A DNA stretch of 64,000 bases from Rhodococcus sp. B50 (GTDB taxonomy: Bacteria > Actinomycetota > Actinomycetes > Mycobacteriales > Mycobacteriaceae): positions 5,025,480 through 5,089,479 of the forward strand of contig NZ_WPAG02000002.1 in the NCBI RefSeq assembly GCF_013602415.1, given 5' to 3'. The notes under the pieces were generated by a model. That model was not told the DNA's origin, ran no database searches, and saw nothing but the letters and a program-made list of their open reading frames with translations. A program made the position numbers and the translations under genes. Positions 58,892 through 64,000 of this stretch are shown here, in pieces; the stretch's first letter is position 1, and every line of letters begins with the position of its first letter.

Positions 58892-59581
58892 GTGACGCGT
58901 GTGCTGATCGTCGAGGACGAGGAATCGTTGGCGGATCCGCTCGCCTTCCTGCTGCGGAAGGAAGGGTTCGAGACGACGATCGCCGGCGACGGTCCGTCGG
59001 CCCTCGCCGAGTTCGACCGACAGGGCGCCGACATCGTCCTGCTCGATCTGATGCTCCCCGGAATGAGCGGCACCGACGTGTGCAAGCAACTGCGGACCCG
59101 CTCGGGTGTCCCGGTCATCATGGTCACGGCCCGCGACAGCGAGATCGACAAGGTCGTCGGGCTCGAACTCGGTGCCGACGACTACGTCACCAAGCCGTAC
59201 TCGGCCCGCGAACTCATCGCACGGATCCGGGCGGTCCTGCGACGCGGGGCGGACACCGAGAGCGAGACCACGCCGGCCGACGGACTGCTCGAGGCCGGCC
59301 CGGTGCGGATGGACGTCGACCGTCACGTAGTACACGTCAACGGCGAACCGATCGCCCTGCCGCTCAAGGAATTCGACCTGCTCGAATATCTCCTGCGGAA
59401 TTCGGGACGGGTGCTCACCCGAGGTCAGCTCATCGACCGGGTCTGGGGTGCCGACTACGTCGGCGACACCAAGACCCTCGACGTCCACGTCAAGCGACTG
59501 CGCTCGAAGATCGAGCAGGACCCGGCCAAGCCGCGCCACCTCGTGACGGTGCGCGGCCTCGGTTACAAGTTCGAGGCCTGA
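58892..59581 (+). CDS. regX3: response regulator RegX3
   Basis: 229-residue OmpR/PhoB-type regulator: receiver with Asp52 (VLLDLMLPGMSG) and Lys101, and a winged-helix DNA-binding domain with the VWGADYVGDTKTLDVHVKRLRSKIE recognition region. GGAGGA at 58879-58884 fixes GTG 58892. The gap from senX3 is 61 bases and contains no MIRU-type repeat. Its end overlaps the convergent gene by 19 bases. Confidence 0.96.
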   Translation: MTRVLIVEDEESLADPLAFLLRKEGFETTIAGDGPSALAEFDRQGADIVLLDLMLPGMSGTDVCKQLRTRSGVPVIMVTARDSEIDKVVGLELGADDYVTKPYSARELIARIRAVLRRGADTESETTPADGLLEAGPVRMDVDRHVVHVNGEPIALPLKEFDLLEYLLRNSGRVLTRGQLIDRVWGADYVGDTKTLDVHVKRLRSKIEQDPAKPRHLVTVRGLGYKFEA

Positions 59582-60381
59582 GCGTCCGTTGCCTGTGCTG
59601 CCGACGTCGCGGGATGGATCGCGATGAGACCGAGTCCCTGACGTCGCCGGCACAGGCGCGCGAGCTCGTCGTAGGCCGCCGCACCGAGGAGTTCGGTGAG
59701 TTCGGGGGCGTACGACTGCCAGACCGGGCGCTCGCCGACGTGTGCGTCGGGTGAGCCGGAGCAGTACCAGTCGAGGTCGTGACCGCCCTCGCCCCAGCCG
59801 CGCCGGTCGTACTCGGTGATGACGGTGCGCAGCACCTCGGTGCCGTCGGGCCGTTCGATCCAGTCCTGGGTGCGCCGGATCGGGAGCTGCCAGCACACGT
59901 CGGGCTTCATCTCGAGCGGTTCGATGCCGCGTCGCAACGCCATGGTGTGGAGGGCGCATCCCTGCCCGCCCTCGAATCCGGGACGGTTGAGGAAGATGCA
60001 CGCGCCCTTGTAGCGGCGGGTGCGCAGGGCGGGCTCGTCGTCGATCTCGTCCTCTTCGAGATAACCCTTCTTGCCGAGCCCCTTGTCCATGAACTGCCAA
60101 TCGGCCGGCGTGAGGTGTTTCACTGCCTTCGCCAGCTTCGTGCGGTCGTCGTCGTCGGACAGGAATGCGCCGTGCGAGCAGCACCCGTCGTCGGGCCGGT
60201 CGGCGATGATGCCTTGGCACGCCGGAGTGCCGAACACGCAGGTCCACCGCGAGAGCAGCCATGTCATGTCTGCGGCGATGACGTGTTCGTCGTTGTCGGG
60301 GTCGATGAACTCCACCCATTCCCGAGGGAAGTCGAGAGGGACTTCGGGGGCCGGGTCGAGTTTGTGTGGGGCATGGGACAT
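59563..60381 (-). CDS. Cys-rich metal-binding protein (Rv0495c-like)
   Basis: 272 residues. Cysteines at 48, 55, 67 and 68 (CVFGTPAC, then DDGCCSHG) and later in GQGCALH and DVCWQLP resemble the YkgJ-type zinc/iron-chelating pattern. Function unknown. ATG 60381 (GTG 60393 possible). The 3' end overlaps regX3 by 19 bases on the opposite strand. Confidence 0.83.
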   Translation of the reverse strand: MSHAPHKLDPAPEVPLDFPREWVEFIDPDNDEHVIAADMTWLLSRWTCVFGTPACQGIIADRPDDGCCSHGAFLSDDDDRTKLAKAVKHLTPADWQFMDKGLGKKGYLEEDEIDDEPALRTRRYKGACIFLNRPGFEGGQGCALHTMALRRGIEPLEMKPDVCWQLPIRRTQDWIERPDGTEVLRTVITEYDRRGWGEGGHDLDWYCSGSPDAHVGERPVWQSYAPELTELLGAAAYDELARLCRRRQGLGLIAIHPATSAAQATDAQASNL

Positions 60382-60426
60382 ACCTGCTGTCACAGTTCCC
60401 GACGGTAGACCCAGTACCGTATTGAT

Positions 60427-61380
60427 GTGCGCTTAGGGGTACTCGACGTCGGAAGCAACACCGTTCACCTGTTGGTGGTGGACGCCCATCGTGGTGGGCA
60501 CCCCACGCCGATGAGTTCGACGAAGGCCACCCTGCGGCTGTCCGAGAACATGGACGACAACGGAGACATCACACCGCGTGGTGCCGACCGGCTCGTCGAG
60601 ACCACCGCCGAGTTCGCCAGCATCGCCCGCACGTCGGGATGCGGAGAACTCATGGCGTTCGCGACGTCCGCGGTGCGCGATGCCGGGAACTCCGACGAGG
60701 TCCTCGCCCGAGTGCGCCGGGAGGCCGGGGTGTCCTTGGACGTGCTGTCCGGTGAGGACGAAGCGCGGCTGACCTTCCTGGCGGTGCGCCGTTGGTACGG
60801 CTGGAGCGCCGGGAAGATCCTCGATCTCGACATCGGCGGGGGTTCTCTCGAACTCACCTTCGGGGGTGACGAGGATCCCGAGATCGCGTACTCCCTCCAG
60901 TTGGGTGCGGGCCGGCTCACCCGCGACTGGTTCCTCGAGGACCCACCCGGAAAGCGCCGCATCGCAGCGCTGCGCGACTGGCTCGATGCGGAACTCGCCG
61001 AACCGGCAAAGATTCTCAGCGGCGCGGGCGAGCCGGATCTGTGCGTGGGCACCTCCAAGACCTTCCGGACCCTGGCCCGACTGACGGGCGCCGCGCCCTC
61101 GTCGGCGGGCATGCGGGTACAACGGACCCTGACGGCGAGCGGACTGCGTCAGCTCATCGCCTTCATCTCGCGGATGACCACGGCCGACCGCGCAGAACTC
61201 GAAGGGGTCAGTTCCGACCGATCCGAGCAGCTCGTCGCCGGCGCCCTCGTCGCCGAGGCGAGTATGCGTGCCCTCGGAGTCGAGACGCTGCAGATCTGCC
61301 CGTGGGCGTTGCGCGAAGGCCTGATTCTTCGGAAGCTCGATACAGATATGGGTGGCGAACTGGTGGTGGCAACCGGATGA
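60427..61380 (+). CDS. ppx: Ppx/GppA phosphatase family protein
   Basis: 317-residue exopolyphosphatase-type protein (Rv0496/Ppx1-like). N-terminal LDVGSNTVHLLVVD and GGGSLELTFG carry the phosphate-binding loops of the actin-like fold. Short form lacking the HD domain of E. coli Ppx. GTG 60427. Overlaps the next gene (ATGA). Degrades polyphosphate or pppGpp. Confidence 0.93.
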   Translation: MRLGVLDVGSNTVHLLVVDAHRGGHPTPMSSTKATLRLSENMDDNGDITPRGADRLVETTAEFASIARTSGCGELMAFATSAVRDAGNSDEVLARVRREAGVSLDVLSGEDEARLTFLAVRRWYGWSAGKILDLDIGGGSLELTFGGDEDPEIAYSLQLGAGRLTRDWFLEDPPGKRRIAALRDWLDAELAEPAKILSGAGEPDLCVGTSKTFRTLARLTGAAPSSAGMRVQRTLTASGLRQLIAFISRMTTADRAELEGVSSDRSEQLVAGALVAEASMRALGVETLQICPWALREGLILRKLDTDMGGELVVATG

Positions 61381-62579
61381 GCGAGAATCGCAGCAACGAC
61401 ACGGGGCAGATCTCCGTGGCCGAGCTGTTGGCGCGTAACGGCCAGAAGGTGGGAACGCGGGCGGGGGGGCGACGCCGACGAGGCGCGAGCGGCGGCATCT
61501 CGGTCGCCGAACTGACGGGCGAGATCCCGATCACCCGTGCAGCCGACGACAAGACTGCGCAGCGCGCCTCGGCGGACGCCGAAAATGCTGCCGAGCAGAC
61601 GGATTCGGTTGCTCCCACCGCGGCTGCCGAGACGGAGTCCCGCGAACCGGCGACACCGGCGGCCCGGACGGCCACCCCGGCGCCCCGCAAGGACGAGACG
61701 CCGAAGCCTGCGACACCGAAGACGGCGACCTTCGCGCTGTCCGATGTCGAGAAGACCACCGTGACGCCGCGGGGCGCTGTCGAATCGAAGACGGCTCCCG
61801 CGAAGACCGGTTCGACGACGCCTCCGGTGAAGGCTGCTGCGAAGACGCTTCCGGCCGAGACGCCGGCTTCCCCCGAGTCGAATGCGCCCGCATCGAAGGC
61901 GTCCGTGTCGGCTCCGCCGAAGATCGAGTCGCCGACCGAGGTCATCCGTCCCGAGGCGCTTCCGCGCCGCGCGCGGGCACATCTCGGCGCGGTTGCCGTA
62001 ACGGGTTCGCCGCCCGGTGAGGGAGCGGCGGTCACCGACAAGAAGTCCGAAAAGGCGAGCGCGCCGGCGGTGTCGGCGCGCAGGGTCGATGTCGCCGAAC
62101 CGCGACTGTTGTCCGGTCCTGCGAGCGACCTGCAGGGCACCGGTTCCGACCCCGACGACTCGACCGACACCATCGGTGCTGCGGCCGAGACCTCCGATGC
62201 GCCTGCGGAGAAAGCACCGTCGGCGACGCGTTCGCGGAAGTCCCGAGGAAAGGGATCGTCGGCCGCCGCGACCGACGACTCGGCACGGAAGAGTTCCGGC
62301 GACGCGGAACAGGGCAGCAGCCTCAAGCAGTGGGCGTTGCTGATCGGCGAGAGTGTCGCGGCGATCGTCGCGGGTGGGTTGCTGTTCAAGGGTTTCGAGC
62401 GGTTGTGGGATCTCATGCCCTGGGTCGCCTTCGCGCTCGCCCTGCTGGTGATCGTCGGCCTGGTCGCGCTCGTGCGCGTCCTGCGGCGCACCGACGACAT
62501 CACGAGCCAGCTCATCGCACTCGCTGTGGGAGCCTTCGTGTCCTTCGGGCCGCTCCTGTTCCTGCTTCCCGACGGGTGA
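61377..62579 (+). CDS. Rv0497-like transmembrane protein with disordered N-terminus
   Basis: 400 residues: N-terminal ISVAELLARNG and GGISVAELTG repeats, about 250 residues of low-complexity Pro/Ala/Lys/Thr sequence, then three C-terminal transmembrane helices (about 320-400). The ISVAELL motif pair is conserved with the Rv0497 family. Function unknown. Coupled to ppx and followed four bases later by the isomerase-like gene. Confidence 0.83.
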   Translation: MSENRSNDTGQISVAELLARNGQKVGTRAGGRRRRGASGGISVAELTGEIPITRAADDKTAQRASADAENAAEQTDSVAPTAAAETESREPATPAARTATPAPRKDETPKPATPKTATFALSDVEKTTVTPRGAVESKTAPAKTGSTTPPVKAAAKTLPAETPASPESNAPASKASVSAPPKIESPTEVIRPEALPRRARAHLGAVAVTGSPPGEGAAVTDKKSEKASAPAVSARRVDVAEPRLLSGPASDLQGTGSDPDDSTDTIGAAAETSDAPAEKAPSATRSRKSRGKGSSAAATDDSARKSSGDAEQGSSLKQWALLIGESVAAIVAGGLLFKGFERLWDLMPWVAFALALLVIVGLVALVRVLRRTDDITSQLIALAVGAFVSFGPLLFLLPDG

Positions 62580-62583
62580 TTCG

Positions 62584-63537
62584 ATGCCGACCGCGCAAGG
62601 AATCCGAGTAGGGCTGTCCACCGCTTCGGTCTACCCGGAGAACACCGAAGCGGCATTCCGGTTCGCGGCCGACCTCGGCTTCGACGGGGTCGAGTTGATG
62701 GTGTGGGCGGAACCGGTGAGTCAGGACCCCACCTCCGTGGAGCGTCTGGTCCGCGAGTACGGGGTGCCGGTGCTCGCTGTGCACGTGCCGTGCCTGTTGA
62801 TCTCACAGCGCGTGTGGGGAGCAGATCCCGCCGCCAAGCTCGACCGTTCGGTGCGTGTCGCCGAGATCCTCGGTGCGGAGACCGTGGTGGTCCATCCGCC
62901 CTTCCGGTGGCAGCGCCGCTATGCGGAGGGCTTCTCCGATCAGGTCGCGGCGCTCGAGGCCGACAGTCACGTGGTGGTCGCGGTCGAGAACATGTACCCG
63001 ATGAGGGCCGACGTCGTCTTCGGGGGTCGCGATCGCGGCGCCGAACGTCTGCGCAGGCGGGGTCCCGGCCGCGCGGTCTCGGCCTACAGCCCGTCGCTCG
63101 ACCCCACCGACATCGGCTTCGAGCACTACACGCTCGACCTGTCGCACACCGCGACGGCGGGTGCGGACGCTCTCGCGCTGGCGGATCGGATGGGGGAGGG
63201 GCTGGCCCACCTCCACCTCGCCGACGGCAGGGGGTCCTCGCTCGACGAGCATCTCGTCCCGGGAACGGGCACGCAGCCGTGTGCGGAGGTCTGCCGCCGA
63301 CTTGCGGCGAGCGACTTCGGCGGTCACGCCGTGCTCGAGATCAGCACCCAGAGTGCGCGCACACGCGTGGAGCGTGCCGGGATGCTTGCACGGTCGCTGG
63401 CCTTCGCGCGCACGCATCTGGATCGTTCGGCGACGCACGCGATCACGGCCGGACCCGAGAGTCCCCGGCACACGGACATCGCGCGCATCCCCGTCACGGA
63501 GGGCAGCGATTCCGGCGGCGAGCACGGCGACGCCTGA
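62584..63537 (+). CDS. sugar phosphate isomerase/epimerase family protein (Rv0498-like)
   Basis: 317-residue xylose-isomerase-like TIM barrel. Likely metal ligands: Glu in GFDGVELM, His in VVHPPF, Glu in AVENMYPM, Asp/His in LDLSHTATAG and HLHLADG. Substrate unknown. Third gene of the ppx operon. Confidence 0.85.
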   Translation: MPTAQGIRVGLSTASVYPENTEAAFRFAADLGFDGVELMVWAEPVSQDPTSVERLVREYGVPVLAVHVPCLLISQRVWGADPAAKLDRSVRVAEILGAETVVVHPPFRWQRRYAEGFSDQVAALEADSHVVVAVENMYPMRADVVFGGRDRGAERLRRRGPGRAVSAYSPSLDPTDIGFEHYTLDLSHTATAGADALALADRMGEGLAHLHLADGRGSSLDEHLVPGTGTQPCAEVCRRLAASDFGGHAVLEISTQSARTRVERAGMLARSLAFARTHLDRSATHAITAGPESPRHTDIARIPVTEGSDSGGEHGDA

Positions 63538-63573
63538 GATCAGCACACCCTCCTCGCCAGAAGTCACCTGACT

Positions 63574-63590
63574 GGATAGTTGTAGTATCC
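63574..63590. promoter_or_regulatory. short palindrome upstream of MerR gene
   Basis: GGATA-N7-TATCC, 24 bases before GTG 63615 and overlapping a likely -10 (TAGTAT). Possible operator of the regulator. Confidence 0.35.
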
Positions 63591-63614
63591 GGTGTCGAGG
63601 GCAGGAGGTGATCT

Positions 63615-64000
63615 GTGCGTATCTCGGAACTCGCCGAGCACTGCGGCGTGCCGCTGCCGACGGTGAAGTACTACCTGCGGGAAGGGCTGCTCATGCCCGG
63701 AGTGGCGACGAGCGCCACCTCGGCGACCTACGACGACCGACACGTCCGCCGCCTCGGTCTCGTCCGGGCCCTCGCCGCCCAGGGCCTGCCCCTCGAGAAG
63801 ATCAAGACCGTCGTGGATCTCGTCGACAACCCCCGCGACGACCTGTTCGTCGAACTCGGCCACGCCATCGCCGCTCTGCCGCCCTACGTCGAGGACTCGG
63901 CCGGTCCCGACTATCCACGGGCGCGCCGGCTGCTCGAACACCTCGGCCAGATCTACGACCCGCGGTTCGCGGCCGTGGCGCAACTCGAACATGCGCTCGC
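63615..64000 (+). CDS. MerR-family regulator (3' end outside window)
   Basis: 128 residues visible. N-terminal MerR helix-turn-helix ISELAEHCGVPLPTVKYYLREGLL with the second element HVRRLGLVRALAAQGLPLEKIKTVVD. The effector domain starts at about residue 75 and is incomplete. No Cys metal site is visible yet. AGGAGGTG at 63603-63610 fixes GTG 63615. Confidence 0.88.
   Translation, partial: MRISELAEHCGVPLPTVKYYLREGLLMPGVATSATSATYDDRHVRRLGLVRALAAQGLPLEKIKTVVDLVDNPRDDLFVELGHAIAALPPYVEDSAGPDYPRARRLLEHLGQIYDPRFAAVAQLEHAL

Overview
The window is chromosomal DNA from a high-GC, mycolic-acid-type actinobacterium, most likely Rhodococcus. The reasons are the gene families (mshA for mycothiol, hbhA, senX3-regX3, usfX/rsbW-sigF, an Rpf factor), the frequent GTG starts and GTGA/ATGA overlaps, and a gene order that follows the Mycobacterium tuberculosis Rv0467-Rv0498 backbone. 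That backbone here is: isocitrate lyase and fadB2 at the left end; TetR (Rv0472c-like), DUF445 (Rv0473-like), XRE regulator (Rv0474-like), hbhA and DUF2516 at 28.9-32.8 kb; deoC and DUF2993 at 37.4-38.9 kb; a DUF2505 gene and murB at 41-42.6 kb; an SDR and a ROK regulator at 43.8-46.9 kb; mshA and ybjN at 50.3-52.2 kb; gpmA, senX3-regX3, an Rv0495c-like gene, ppx, an Rv0497-like gene and a sugar isomerase-like gene at 56.7-63.5 kb. Accessory genes fill the joints of this backbone.

The most unusual region is 5.7-27.5 kb, inserted between fadB2 and the TetR/DUF445 pair, where M. tuberculosis has umaA/pcaA. It carries the stress sigma factor SigF with its anti-sigma factor RsbW and a divergent STAS protein that lacks the usual phosphoacceptor serine. 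Around them are stress and redox genes: a PfpI-like protein, an FAD-Rieske oxidoreductase, an esterase, PfkB and SurE, an SRPBCC protein with an FAD dehydrogenase, a methyltransferase with a CDGSH iron-sulfur protein, a DUF6131 peptide, Dps, a heme-oxygenase-like iron enzyme, a stress-type SDR, otsA and several small membrane proteins. Reading the intergenic regions by eye, I find about a dozen good matches to the SigF promoter pattern (GTTT, 15-17 bases, GGGTAT) in front of these genes, in both orientations. Several lie so close to the start codon that the mRNAs should be leaderless. The region looks like a clustered SigF regulon sitting next to its own sigma factor.

Other points that stand out. 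The MetE-family protein at 2.2-4.5 kb is full length but has lost three of four zinc ligands and the catalytic histidine. A leaderless Cys-rich leader peptide precedes the ROK regulator, a few genes upstream of mshA. Three 11-bp direct repeats upstream of senX3-regX3 look like a Pho/RegX3 box. CRP/GlxR-like sites precede the rpf gene and the adjacent acyl-CoA synthetase gene. An inverted repeat overlaps the promoter of the XRE-hbhA operon. Short 27-29 bp tandem duplications occur at the 3' ends of three genes.

No tRNA, rRNA, insertion sequence, prophage or CRISPR array was recognised. The first gene (isocitrate lyase) and the last (a MerR regulator) run off the window edges.
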